Source: Pseudomonadota bacterium (GTDB lineage: Bacteria > Pseudomonadota > Gammaproteobacteria > Burkholderiales > Chitinibacteraceae). Taken from it: a stretch of 60,280 nucleotides of DNA. Shown piece by piece: positions 42,312-51,359 of the stretch. The first letter of the stretch is position 1, and each line of letters starts with the position of its first letter. Under the pieces are notes generated by a model, which was not told the origin of the DNA, made no database searches, and worked only from the letters and a program-made list of their open reading frames with translations. The translations under genes were made by a program, and so were the position numbers. The stretch is taken from NCBI GenBank assembly GCA_026399755.1, contig JAPLQI010000071.1, positions 1-60,280 on the forward strand, given 5' to 3'.

Positions 42312-45071
42312 TTAACCGCTATTACGCAAACCCGCCGCAATGCCGTTAATGGTCAAATGCACCGCATGCTGAACATCTTCACTCGCCTCGCCACTGCGTA
42401 AGCGTTTTAGCAGCTCAACTTGCAGGTGATTCAATGGATCAAGATAAGGCAGGCGGTTATCTAGGCTTCGTGCCAGCATTGGATTGTCAGCCAGCAATTC
42501 ACCATGCTTAGAAATCGCTTGCACTGCATCTACGGTACGCTGCCATTCGGCTTTAATCCGCGTAAAGATCCGCTGCGCCAGTTCCTGATCTTGCACCAGC
42601 TCAGAGTAACGAGCCGCAATGGCGATGTCAGATTTAGCCAGCACCATATCCATATTAGAAATAGTGGAGTTAAAGAAGGGCCAATCGCGGTAGAGCTGCT
42701 GCAACAGCGCCAAACCTTCGTCGCCAGATTCTTTCAAATACTCGCTAATGGCCGAACCAAAACCATACCAACCCGGCAACATTAAGCGGCATTGGCTCCA
42801 AGAGAATACCCAAGGAATCGCACGCAAATCACCGATGCTATTAGTGCTCTTACGCGCCGCTGGGCGAGAGCCGATATTCAGGCTAGGAATCTCGTTGATT
42901 GGCGTGGCTTCGCGGAAGTAGGTAATAAAATCAGGTGTTGCATACACTAAATCACGGTAAGCCTGATAAGCGCTCAAGCTGAGTTTTTCCATTAACTGAC
43001 GGCGTTCCATCACATCATTTAATGGAGGTGAAGCCTCAGGAAAGCTAGCTTCTAGTGTGGCTGCAATCAGGATTTCTAAATTACGACGCCCAACTTCGCG
43101 ATCCGCATACTTTGCGGTAATCACTTCACCCTGTTCGGTAATCCGAATCTGGCCATTTACCGAGCCAGCAGGCTGGGCCAAAATCGCATCGTGCGCTGGT
43201 CCACCACCACGGCCAACTGTACCGCCGCGACCATGAAAGAGGCGCATTTTAAAGTTAGCGGCTTTAAATACTTCAACTAGGGTGAGCTCTGCTTTATAAA
43301 GCTCCCAGTTGGAGGTCAGATAACCGCCATCTTTATTTGAATCCGAATAACCCAGCATCACTTCTTGCACATTATCCCGACAGCCCAACAGACTGCGCCA
43401 CTGAGGAATCGCAAATAGCTCGGTCATGATTTTGCCTGCGCTGCGCAAATCAGGAATGGTTTCAAACAGTGGGATAATATTGATCTTGGAAGACAACTTA
43501 GGCACGAGCTGCACCAGGCCCACTTCCTTCATCAGTACGGCAACTTCCAACATATCCGAAACTGAATCACAGTTAGAGATAATGTAATTAGGCAGCACCG
43601 ATTCGCCATAGCGCGCTTGCACTTCGCTTGCTGCACGATAAATATCAAGCTCTTTTTGTACATCTTCGCTGTATTCAACGTAGGCCGAAGTCAAAGGCCG
43701 AGCGCTAGATAATTCACGCAGTAGCACTGCACGGCGTGATGGCTCGTCCAAACGCATATATTCTTCCAAGCCGGCATGGGTAAACAGCTCGGAAATCACT
43801 TTTTCATGCATGCCGGAATACTGGCGCATATCCAGCGGCGCCAGATAAAAACCAAACACCGATACCGCACGCTGTAAACGACGCAAACGGCCATTGGCCA
43901 GCAGCGCCGCGCCATGTGCTTTAAGCGATGCAGCAATCACGGCTAAATCATCGAGTAAGTCTTGGCTATTTTGGTATTCAGCCGCGTTAGCTACATCGTG
44001 TAACTGATGATGGAAAGTGCCAATTTTGACCGCCGTGGCAAAAATACGCGCCCGCACGGCCGAAACAGCCAAGCGATAAGGCTCTTCCGATTTGCGATCT
44101 TTCTCATCCGTTGCAGAATCAGCCAACACTTGCAGGGCAGGATCGATATCCACAATACGCGTCGACATCGATAATTCGTTTTCTAGCTTCATGCACTGCT
44201 GGTAGTAGTAATCCAAGGCAATGCCAGACTGACGCGATACCGCGTAGCGCAATACATCGCCGGTTACAAAAGGATTACCGTCTCGATCACCACCGATCCA
44301 GCTACCAACTTGAATAAAGTTAGGTAGGCTGACCGGCTGCTCACAGAGCTGCGCAAGTTTGTCTTCTAAATCTAAATAAAGACGCGGTAGTTCGTGTAAG
44401 AAGGTATTGCGGAAATACGCCGCACCGTTTTCAATCTCATCTTGAACAGTGAGTTTGAAAGTACGAATTTCACGGGTTTGCCACAAAGCGAGCAAGACAC
44501 GCTCTAGGGCCGCTTTATTATCACTTAATTCTTCAGGCGTCATCGCATAGCGATCTCGCTCAGCCAAGAGCTGAGCGACCGCGCGGTGTGAATCCAGAAT
44601 CGTTTTACGTTTCACTTCCGTTGGGTGCGCCGTTAGCACAGGCGCAATTAAGCTTTCACCCAACATGGAAATAATTTCAGTAGCCTTAATGCCTCGGCCC
44701 GTTAGCGTATTAATTGCCGCAGCAATGCTGCCGCGCTGTGGGCCGGAGCCAGCAATTTTGTGCGCACGACGGCGACGGTTATGGTGTAAATCTTCAGCAA
44801 TATTAGAAAGATGAGAGAAATAACCAAAACCACGCACCAAGGCCACGGTGGTAGCAGGATCCAAGTCAGATAGTGACTTGGCCAAGGTTTTACCCGCCTC
44901 TGGATTGCTCTCTTGCACATAAGACAGGGCGAGTGCGCGAATGGACTCAATCTGCTCAGCAGTAGCAACACCCGCTTGCTCCCTTATGGTCGCAGCGAGT
45001 AATTCGGCGAGTAATTCAAGATCCCGTTTGAGGGGAAGATCTTTATCAGCAATCGTTTCGAGTACGGGCAT
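42312..45071 (-). CDS. ppc: Phosphoenolpyruvate carboxylase
   Basis: About 919 residues, matching bacterial PEPC length. Catalytic signatures are intact: VLTAHPTEVKRKT with the catalytic His, FHGRGGTVGRGGGP (PEP and bicarbonate loop), GYSDSNKDGGYL and RAIPWVFSWSQCRLMLPGWYG. The C-terminus GIAAGLRNSG is normal. It carboxylates PEP to oxaloacetate to refill the TCA cycle. The frame is open from TTG 45107 but the family begins close to MPVLETIADKDLPLKRDLELL, so I use ATG 45071; the SD is weak. Expect allosteric control by acetyl-CoA and aspartate. Confidence 0.96.
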   Translation of the reverse strand: MPVLETIADKDLPLKRDLELLAELLAATIREQAGVATAEQIESIRALALSYVQESNPEAGKTLAKSLSDLDPATTVALVRGFGYFSHLSNIAEDLHHNRRRRAHKIAGSGPQRGSIAAAINTLTGRGIKATEIISMLGESLIAPVLTAHPTEVKRKTILDSHRAVAQLLAERDRYAMTPEELSDNKAALERVLLALWQTREIRTFKLTVQDEIENGAAYFRNTFLHELPRLYLDLEDKLAQLCEQPVSLPNFIQVGSWIGGDRDGNPFVTGDVLRYAVSRQSGIALDYYYQQCMKLENELSMSTRIVDIDPALQVLADSATDEKDRKSEEPYRLAVSAVRARIFATAVKIGTFHHQLHDVANAAEYQNSQDLLDDLAVIAASLKAHGAALLANGRLRRLQRAVSVFGFYLAPLDMRQYSGMHEKVISELFTHAGLEEYMRLDEPSRRAVLLRELSSARPLTSAYVEYSEDVQKELDIYRAASEVQARYGESVLPNYIISNCDSVSDMLEVAVLMKEVGLVQLVPKLSSKINIIPLFETIPDLRSAGKIMTELFAIPQWRSLLGCRDNVQEVMLGYSDSNKDGGYLTSNWELYKAELTLVEVFKAANFKMRLFHGRGGTVGRGGGPAHDAILAQPAGSVNGQIRITEQGEVITAKYADREVGRRNLEILIAATLEASFPEASPPLNDVMERRQLMEKLSLSAYQAYRDLVYATPDFITYFREATPINEIPSLNIGSRPAARKSTNSIGDLRAIPWVFSWSQCRLMLPGWYGFGSAISEYLKESGDEGLALLQQLYRDWPFFNSTISNMDMVLAKSDIAIAARYSELVQDQELAQRIFTRIKAEWQRTVDAVQAISKHGELLADNPMLARSLDNRLPYLDPLNHLQVELLKRLRSGEASEDVQHAVHLTINGIAAGLRNSG

Positions 45072-45578
45072 TAGCAATCCAGTTCTGATGATTGAATCGG
45101 GCAACAAGCCTTCATTCTAACAAGAAGCTACGGTTTTCACTGATAGATATTTATAAAAAAATATGTATCTAAAAGACAGCGACTACATTTTTAATAGAGC
45201 GCTGATCTATAAGGAGTTATGAGAATTACATAAATATTTCGCTAAAGAAAAGTGTGGTTTTTAGCGCTTTATTTATCAAAAAATTTGTGTATTTCTCATC
45301 TTTAGGAAATAGCAGCAGCAGCCACTATACACAAGATGCAAAGCATCTTAGCCTCGTCCAGAAGGGAAGCCATGCTAATAAAAACCAAGAAAAACCATTT
45401 AATTTTTATGTGTTTTTTTACTATTATAAACTTTACAAATAATAACAATTAAATATAAATTTAAATAAGCAAAAAGTAAGAATAAGCAATAAAATAGAAA
45501 GATATAAAAGGAGTAGCAATCTAAAGCTCGATCGATTGTATGCCCCATTATCACTACGACCACTTACTAGGCCATGTT
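45072..45578. other. AT-rich intergenic region between ppc and the PhzF-like gene
   Basis: Divergent promoters for ppc and the phzF-like gene must lie here. The region is AT-rich with no reliable ORF; a 62-codon frame at 45254 has no ribosome binding site and an unnatural composition. It holds the second copy of the GAATTACATAAATATTTC word. Confidence 0.45.
45223..45240. promoter_or_regulatory. 18-base motif shared with position 41223
   Basis: GAATTACATAAATATTTC, identical to the copy upstream of the chitinase gene. It lies 152 bases upstream of the ppc start. Confidence 0.35.
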
Positions 45579-46421
45579 ATGACGCGCTACCCTTTTCACC
45601 TGATTAATACTTTTGCTGAGCGCCGTTTAAGTGGCAATCCCATCGTTGTGTTTACCACCGAAGAAATGCCTGATGAGGCCACACGCCAAACATTAGCCTT
45701 TCAAATGGGTGTCGCCGAAACGGCCTTTATTGCCCAGACCGACACCCATGTGCATGTGCACTCCCCCCAATATGCACTCCCCTTTTCGGTGCAAGCCATG
45801 TTAGCCACCGCCGAAGCCACCCATCCCAATGAATCAGGTTTGGCTGCTCAAGCTTTTAAAACCAATAGTGGCGAAACATGGCTATTACGTCAGGGAGATC
45901 GTTGGTGGAGCCAACTGGCCGCCCCCCATACTCGGCCCAGCCCTCATTCCCATATAGAAATTGCGACCGCGCTAGGCATCAGTGCCAACGATATCGTGGA
46001 CACGCCACTCTTTGTGGATTGTGGGCTAGAGCAGCTCATCGTCAAAGTGCGCTCCCAACAAGCCGTCCTGCAAGTCACTCCGAAGGCCAGCGCACTAGAA
46101 AAGCTAGCTGCATCGAGCAAAAACTTCCCACAAGTTGCCGTGTGGTGCACCGACAACGATCTAATTACCTTACGGTTTTTTTCATGTGATGCATTTAGTG
46201 TGTTTGAGGATTTTGGCGCGGGCACTGCAGCGGCCAATATTGCAGGCTGGATGATGGCCTCAGGCCAAAGCGCGCCCTTCTCATTACGTATCGAGCAAGG
46301 CCACTCTATTCAACGCCTAGTGACTCGGCTAAGTGTGCTATTGGTAGAAGTCGACGCGCAACGCATGATACGAGTTGGCGGAAATACCCATAGAGTGGGT
46401 GGAGGGGAATTGGAGTTTTGA
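45579..46421 (+). CDS. PhzF-family isomerase-like protein
   Basis: About 280 residues with the diaminopimelate-epimerase-like fold of PhzF: LINTFAERRLSGNPIVVFTTEEMPDEATRQTLAFQMGVAETAF at the start, a second half beginning LITLRFFSCDAFSVFEDFGAGTAAANIAGW, and RIEQGHSIQRLVTRL. The N-terminal Glu in VAETAF corresponds to the catalytic position of PhzF. No other phenazine genes are here, so the substrate is unlikely to be a phenazine precursor. The frame opens at 45540, but alignment with the family and AGG seven bases upstream favour ATG 45579. Confidence 0.88.
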   Translation: MTRYPFHLINTFAERRLSGNPIVVFTTEEMPDEATRQTLAFQMGVAETAFIAQTDTHVHVHSPQYALPFSVQAMLATAEATHPNESGLAAQAFKTNSGETWLLRQGDRWWSQLAAPHTRPSPHSHIEIATALGISANDIVDTPLFVDCGLEQLIVKVRSQQAVLQVTPKASALEKLAASSKNFPQVAVWCTDNDLITLRFFSCDAFSVFEDFGAGTAAANIAGWMMASGQSAPFSLRIEQGHSIQRLVTRLSVLLVEVDAQRMIRVGGNTHRVGGGELEF

Positions 46422-46433
46422 TAGCAACGCAGG

Positions 46434-46568
46434 CAAAACCCAAATCTTGAACCACTTCGATCCCAGAGGACACGGAGTTTCACGGAGAAAACCTTATTTT
46501 CCCGTAAGTCTTTCTCCGTGGCCCTCAGCGTTCTCCTTTTCCTCCGTGGTTAAAGATTTGGGTTTTCA
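46434..46568. repeat. CACGGAG-rich repeat, locus 6 (complete inverted pair)
   Basis: Left arm AAAACCCAAATCTTGAACCAC ... TTTCACGGAGAAAACC and right arm TTTCTCCGTGGCCC ... GTGGTTAAAGATTTGGGTTTT. A palindrome of about 135 bases between the convergent PhzF-like and ubiB genes. Confidence 0.9.
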
Positions 46569-46582
46569 CCGAATAACACCGC

Positions 46583-48097
46583 TTACTTAAAACACCACGT
46601 CAGCAAACCACCCGCCAAGAGCGCGGCAATCACGGCCAGCAGCCAATTGCGTTTTTTCTGCTCCCACATCAGGCCGCTATACCCCGCAAGTAATAGTTCA
46701 GTATGATTTTGATCGAGCAACTCACCTAATTTACGCGGTAACACTGGCAATAAAGCGGCCCATTGTGGCGCTTCTTTTTTGAGGTTACGCAGCATGCCGC
46801 GCCAGCCAATTTGCTCATGCATCCAGCGCTCTAAAAACGGCATGGCGGTTTGCCAGAGGTCTAAATCTGGATCGAGCTGACGGCCTAAGCCCTCGATATT
46901 TAGCAGGGTTTTTTGCAGTAAAACCAGCTGCGGCTGGATTTCCACATTAAAGCGGCGCGAGGTTTCAAATAGGCGCAGCAAAACTTGGCCAAAGGAAATT
47001 TGCGAAAGCGGCTTATTAAAAATTGGCTCGCAAACGGTGCGCACCGCCGCTTCTAATTCCTCAACCCGCGTCTCTTTTGGTACCCAGCCCGATTCAATAT
47101 GAGCGGTGGCCACGCGGTGATAATCGCGGTTAAAAAATGCCAAAAAGTTAATCGCCAAGTATTGCTTATCGCTATCAGACAGCGTGCCGACAATCCCAAA
47201 ATCTAAAGCGATATAACGATTATCCGCCGCCACCAGAATATTGCCCGGGTGCATATCGGCATGGAAAAACCCGTCTCTGAATACTTGGGTAAAAAAGATT
47301 TCCACCCCAAAGCGAGAGAGTTTTTTTAAATCCATCCCTGCTGCCAGCAGCTCATCAATACGGCCAACCGGAATACCATCCATCCACTCCATCACAAACA
47401 CTTCACGCGCACAAAAATCGTAAAAGACTTCGGGCACCAAGAGCTGGCTGGAGTTTAAAAAATTTCGACGCAGCTGGCTAGCATTCGCCGCCTCACGCAT
47501 CAGATCAAGCTCGTCGTGCAAGTAGCGATCAAACTCAGCCACCACTTCTCTGGGGCGCAAACGCTTACCGTCGGCCGAGAGTTTTTCTAATAGCACCGCC
47601 ATGATGCGCATCAGCGCTAAATCAGACTCAATCACCGGCTGAATATCGGGGCGTAAGACTTTAACCGCCACCTGCTGCCCATTATGTAAGCGTGCCTTAT
47701 GCACCTGCGCCACTGATGCACTGGCGACGGGCTGATGCTCAAACTCTGCAAACAGCTCATCGAGTTTGCGGCCTAGGCTCGACTCGATGACAGCAACCGC
47801 AGTAGCCGCTGCAAAAGGCGGCACATTGTCTTGTAATTTCGCCAGCTCATCGGCGATATCCAGCGGCATTAAATCTCGCCGGGTCGACAAAACCTGACCA
47901 AACTTAACAAAGATTGGCCCTAATTCTTGCAGAGCCAGCCGCAAACGCTCGGCCCTAGGTGCACTAAGGTCACGGCTAGAGAGTAAGGATTGAATCAGCT
48001 TACCCAAGCCACGCACACGCTCATGGCCGAGTAAAAACTCATCCAGACCATAACCAAAAACCACACGGACAATTTTAATTAAACGAGAAAGACGCAT
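46583..48097 (-). CDS. ubiB: Ubiquinone biosynthesis kinase-like protein UbiB
   Basis: 504 residues of the atypical ADCK/UbiB kinase family: the KxGQ motif in [15 protein letters not shown], the A-rich nucleotide loop [22 protein letters not shown], the catalytic [10 protein letters not shown] and [12 protein letters not shown], and a C-terminal membrane segment ([18 protein letters not shown]) that anchors it to the inner membrane. It is required for coenzyme Q synthesis, possibly extracting lipid intermediates. It normally follows ubiE-ubiJ in one operon; here a ~245-bp repeat and a hairpin half separate it from ubiJ. Confidence 0.96.
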   Translation of the reverse strand: MRLSRLIKIVRVVFGYGLDEFLLGHERVRGLGKLIQSLLSSRDLSAPRAERLRLALQELGPIFVKFGQVLSTRRDLMPLDIADELAKLQDNVPPFAAATAVAVIESSLGRKLDELFAEFEHQPVASASVAQVHKARLHNGQQVAVKVLRPDIQPVIESDLALMRIMAVLLEKLSADGKRLRPREVVAEFDRYLHDELDLMREAANASQLRRNFLNSSQLLVPEVFYDFCAREVFVMEWMDGIPVGRIDELLAAGMDLKKLSRFGVEIFFTQVFRDGFFHADMHPGNILVAADNRYIALDFGIVGTLSDSDKQYLAINFLAFFNRDYHRVATAHIESGWVPKETRVEELEAAVRTVCEPIFNKPLSQISFGQVLLRLFETSRRFNVEIQPQLVLLQKTLLNIEGLGRQLDPDLDLWQTAMPFLERWMHEQIGWRGMLRNLKKEAPQWAALLPVLPRKLGELLDQNHTELLLAGYSGLMWEQKKRNWLLAVIAALLAGGLLTWCFK

Positions 48098-48210
48098 TGG
48101 GGCAACTTAAGAGAGAGGTGATTCAGGTAGAGGGTTAGCATCGTAGGGCGGGTGAAACCCCATAGACTCTAACCAAATTTGGTTTGATCTCAGCAAACAA
48201 CGAAAAAACG

Positions 48211-48453
48211 TAACAACCACGATCTCAGCACGGGGCTTTTATCCTCCCCTTGAAGCACGCCGAAGCGAGGAACAAGCGGGCGGGGTTTCGGCGAGGACTG
48301 TCTGAGCGAAGCGAGTTCCGCAGCCGCCGCTCGATTGTCCGCAGCGAGGGGTTTCGTGCTGGCCGGGGCGGCCTTCTTTGCTTACTTTCTTGGCCGTTCA
48401 AGAAAGTGAGTCCCCGCGGGGATCCCGCACCTAAATCAACGTGCCGAAGGCAC
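48211..48453 (-). repeat. ~245-bp structured interspersed repeat, copy C
   Basis: Opposite orientation to copies A and B. Reads CACGGGGCTTTTATCCTCCCC at the left, CGAGGAACAAGCGGG and GGTTTCGGCGAGG in the middle, CTTTCTTGGCCGTTCAAGAAAG, and GTGCCGAAGGCAC at the right. The hairpin stem has changed a C-G pair in copy B to an A-T pair here, keeping pairing. A half hairpin GTAGGGCGGGTGAAACCCC sits just before it at about 48143-48161. Located between ubiJ and ubiB. Confidence 0.9.
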
Positions 48454-48504
48454 TAAAAAGATCTTTTAGATTTTGCTTAGCGCATAGGGAATGTAAACCT
48501 GCCC

Positions 48505-49056
48505 CTACATTAATTTTGCAACTCGCTTTTCCAGCCTCGCCAGCGCATCGCGTAATTCATCCACATCATTACAAAACTGATTTACATCGCGCTTATGCGC
48601 CAAGAGCGGGGCTTCGTCGCGCCAGTATTCGGCTAAATTCACCACTAGTCTTGATCCCATTGCACCTGGAATCCCGCCTACTTTTCCAGCAATGCTCACC
48701 AATCTTTGCGTCGCTACATCACCAATCAGCTTGGATAATTCTTCTGCCGCATCCCAACGCAGGCCACTCAGCACATGGCCGATGCGGCTGCCTAGCTCGC
48801 CGTCGCCGCTGAGGCGCACATGGCGGGCGGCGGCGGTTTTATCCTGAATGCGCTGGGTAAAAAAGCTCAGCGGCAAATCGAGTGTGGCTTCTGCTTCAGC
48901 CTTGCTTTCAGCCAAGCGGCCATCATTCATCAGCACTAAGGTTTCGCTCACCAGCGGCAAGGAGATCTTAATGCTGCGGCCAGCAAATTGCGCAAGCTCA
49001 GCCTTAGCGGCCGCGTCCTGCACCAAGAGGCGGTTGAGTACGGCGGCCAATAGCAT
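48505..49056 (-). CDS. ubiJ: Ubiquinone biosynthesis accessory factor UbiJ
   Basis: 183 residues with an N-terminal SCP2-like lipid-binding domain (VLNRLLVQDAAAKAELAQFAGRSIKISLPLVSETLVLMNDGRL, then DLPLSFFTQ and LSGDGELGSRIGHVLSGLRWDAAEELSKLIGDV) and a C-terminal charged coiled coil (DELRDALARLEKRVAKL). UbiJ organises the soluble Ubi complex with UbiK. Its ATG overlaps the ubiE stop by one base (TAATG), so the two are translationally coupled. Position between ubiE and ubiB is the standard one. Confidence 0.9.
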   Translation of the reverse strand: MLLAAVLNRLLVQDAAAKAELAQFAGRSIKISLPLVSETLVLMNDGRLAESKAEAEATLDLPLSFFTQRIQDKTAAARHVRLSGDGELGSRIGHVLSGLRWDAAEELSKLIGDVATQRLVSIAGKVGGIPGAMGSRLVVNLAEYWRDEAPLLAHKRDVNQFCNDVDELRDALARLEKRVAKLM

Positions 49057-49793
49057 TAGATTTTTGTCCCTTTATGCAGGGCAACCACGCCACCCGTCAT
49101 ATTATGAAAATCAACACGGCCAAAGCCTGCGTCTTTCATCATTTGCTTAAGCGTTTCTTGATCTGGGTGCATGCGGATCGATTCAGCCAGATACTGGTAA
49201 GAATCTGCATCGTTGGCGACCAGCTTGCCCATAAACGGCAGCAATTTAAACGAGTAGATATCGTAAGCAGGTTTAAGCGGAGCCCATACTTTAGAGAACT
49301 CCAACACCAGTAAGCGCCCACCGGGCTTTAAGACTCGGCACATTTCAGCCAATGCCACGTCTTTATGCGTCATATTTCTCAGGCCAAACGCCACCGACAC
49401 GCAGTCAAAATAATTGTCTGGAAATGGTAGTTTTTCTGCATCACACTGCGCTACAGGCAGCGCATAGCCTTGATCCAGCAGGCGATCACGCCCCACACCC
49501 AGCATCGAGCTATTGATATCGGTAAGCCATACCTGACCGGTTTTGCCTACTTTTTTAGCAAAGGCTTTGGATAAATCGCCCGTACCACCGGCAATATCCA
49601 GCACCTTGTCACCGGCTTTCACTCCGCTGGTTTCAATAGTGAAGAACTTCCAGATGCGATGTAAACCACCTGACATTAAGTCATTCATCACATCGTATTT
49701 TTTAGCCACCGAATGAAAAACTTCAGCGACTTTTTGCGCTTTTTCGGATTCGTTAACCGTTTTAAAACCAAAATGGGTACTTGGATCGCTCAT
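49056..49793 (-). CDS. ubiE: Ubiquinone/menaquinone C-methyltransferase UbiE
   Basis: 245 residues. Family motifs are all present: [37 protein letters not shown], motif [41 protein letters not shown] and [10 protein letters not shown]. It C-methylates demethoxyubiquinol and, where present, demethylmenaquinol, using SAM in the cytosol at the membrane. It starts a coupled pair with ubiJ. The upstream gene encodes DUF971, a neighbour often linked to ubiE in betaproteobacteria; the space between holds a long hairpin repeat, which argues that the repeat is tolerated inside the operon. Confidence 0.96.
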   Translation of the reverse strand: MSDPSTHFGFKTVNESEKAQKVAEVFHSVAKKYDVMNDLMSGGLHRIWKFFTIETSGVKAGDKVLDIAGGTGDLSKAFAKKVGKTGQVWLTDINSSMLGVGRDRLLDQGYALPVAQCDAEKLPFPDNYFDCVSVAFGLRNMTHKDVALAEMCRVLKPGGRLLVLEFSKVWAPLKPAYDIYSFKLLPFMGKLVANDADSYQYLAESIRMHPDQETLKQMMKDAGFGRVDFHNMTGGVVALHKGTKI

Positions 49794-49865
49794 TATTTTC
49801 TCTCATTAGATGGCGGGTTTTTCCCGTCCTACATTTACTCGTGCAATCTGTCACATCATCGTTTT

Positions 49866-49925
49866 CGTAGGGCGGGTGAAACCCGCGTCCTTTTCAGCAT
49901 TGCTCGCGGGTTGCACCCGCATTAC
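49866..49925. repeat. GTAGGGCGGGTGAAACCCGCG hairpin repeat reaching a stop codon
   Basis: Left arm GTAGGGCGGGTGAAACCCGCG, right arm CGCGGGTTGCACCCGCATTAC. Its right end contains the stop codon of the DUF971 gene. A further small piece of the same family (GGCGGGTTTTTCCCGTCCTAC) lies at about 49811-49832. Confidence 0.82.
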
Positions 49926-50296
49926 ATCATTCTGGAAGCCCCAGCCTGTGCAAGCTTATCTAAATAGGCCTGCCAGTTTACCGTTTGATGACGCCCCAAC
50001 TCATACAGATGATCCCAGGAATAAAGCCCTGAATCGTGGCCATCATCAAATACCAGTTTCACTGCGTAATTGCCCACCGGCACAATATCAACAATATTGA
50101 CGTGCGCCTTACCGACTTGCAATGTTCCGGGGCCAGTGCCGTGGCCACGCACTTCGGCAGAAGGGCTATATACCCGCAGATATTCGCAGGGCAATATAAA
50201 ACGACTTCCCTCGTCAAAATGAATCTCCAGCTGCTTTGAAGCTTGATGAAGTTTTATCTCAATAGGCAAAGGTGTTGTTTTTGATAGTCCAGACAT
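49922..50296 (-). CDS. DUF971 (gamma-butyrobetaine hydroxylase-like N-terminal domain) protein
   Basis: 124 residues forming one DUF971 domain: PLPIEIKLHQASKQLEIHFDEGSRFILPCEYLRVYSPSAEVRGHG, VNIVDIVPVGNYAVKLVFDDGHDSGLYSWDHLYELG. It resembles the N-terminal domain of gamma-butyrobetaine hydroxylase and is often found next to ubiE; a role in Fe-S or quinone metabolism has been suggested, without a firm activity. The frame reaches 50329; the family's usual beginning (M-x-GL-x-K-x-TPLP) supports ATG 50296, though neither start has a strong SD. First in the leftward run DUF971-ubiE-ubiJ. Confidence 0.85.
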   Translation of the reverse strand: MSGLSKTTPLPIEIKLHQASKQLEIHFDEGSRFILPCEYLRVYSPSAEVRGHGTGPGTLQVGKAHVNIVDIVPVGNYAVKLVFDDGHDSGLYSWDHLYELGRHQTVNWQAYLDKLAQAGASRMM

Positions 50297-50510
50297 GGGC
50301 AGAAGAGCTCTTTGGCGTAAGCCCCACATAATACCCCGCGCAAGCCCCTGCTAACAGCAGCTTGCAGACCAATCCGCTGAGAGATAGTGTAAAAAATACG
50401 ACACACACAATAAAAATAAGACCACTTTAGTCGGACTTGTCATATTAAATACATATTTAGGCCTTAATCTTGCAACAAATGTGGAACTTTATTCCGCGAG
50501 GTCAATCGCT

Positions 50511-51203
50511 ATGCCTGCTAATATTTTACTTGTTGAAGACGAACCCGCCATTCAAGAGCTGATTGCTTTCAATCTGTCTCAAGCAGGCCATCATGTGATG
50601 CGTGCCGACTCCGCAGAAAGCGCACAAAACATCGTTAGAAACGCCCTACCCGATTTAATTTTGCTCGACTGGATGCTGCCTGGCATGACCGGCATCGATT
50701 TTGCCAAGAAGCTGCGCTCTGAAGAGCGCACTCGGCAAATTCCTTTGATCATGCTCACCGCACGCTCGGACGAGCAAGATAAAGTCATCGGCCTAGAAAC
50801 GGGCGCAGATGATTACATTACCAAGCCTTTTAGCCCACGCGAATTGCAAGCACGCATTAAGGCTGTGCTGCGCCGCCGCGCACCGCAAATTACCGATGAT
50901 ACGGTTGAAGTACAGGGCCTACGCCTAGACCCTGCTACACACCGTGTCACCGGCAATAGCGAAACCATCGATCTTGGCCCTACCGAATTTCGCCTACTGC
51001 ATTTCTTTATGACCCACCCAGAACGCGTTCATTCACGTGCGCAATTGCTTGATCATGTTTGGGGCGACCATGTGTTTGTAGAAGAGCGCACGGTCGATGT
51101 GCATATCCGCCGCCTACGCTCAGCTTTAGAGTCAACTAACTTTGATCGCTTAATTCAAACCGTTCGCGGCACGGGTTACCGCTTGTCTGCACACAATAAT
51201 TAA
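50511..51203 (+). CDS. phoB: Phosphate regulon response regulator PhoB
   Basis: 230 residues: receiver domain with [11 protein letters not shown], phospho-Asp D53 in [13 protein letters not shown] and Lys in [11 protein letters not shown], and an OmpR-type winged helix ([52 protein letters not shown]). That C-terminus is typical of PhoB. It activates phosphate uptake genes under starvation. GCGAGG nine bases before ATG 50511 decides the start. A weak TTGTCATATTA match to half of a Pho box lies at about 50436, but I would not call it. phoR follows; no pst genes are in the window. Confidence 0.95.
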   Translation: MPANILLVEDEPAIQELIAFNLSQAGHHVMRADSAESAQNIVRNALPDLILLDWMLPGMTGIDFAKKLRSEERTRQIPLIMLTARSDEQDKVIGLETGADDYITKPFSPRELQARIKAVLRRRAPQITDDTVEVQGLRLDPATHRVTGNSETIDLGPTEFRLLHFFMTHPERVHSRAQLLDHVWGDHVFVEERTVDVHIRRLRSALESTNFDRLIQTVRGTGYRLSAHNN

Positions 51204-51359
51204 GTAATAAATGGGCGACAAACGGTATAGTTTAACGATAATATCCTTACATAAAGCTTTTCAAAGCAATACGCGATACTTTGTAAAATGAAGGCTGGAC
51301 GTCTAATGGAGCCTTAGTTTTAAAAAATGCGAGTGTTTTTCCTCTGGATATAAAACCGA

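Noticed and set aside
45254-45442. 62-codon ORF between ppc and the PhzF-like gene
   Set aside because: No ribosome binding site, strongly AT-driven composition (runs of F, Y and K), and no family resemblance.
50430-50455. Pho box ahead of phoB
   Set aside because: Only a half-site-like TTGTCATATTA is visible; the second half is poor.
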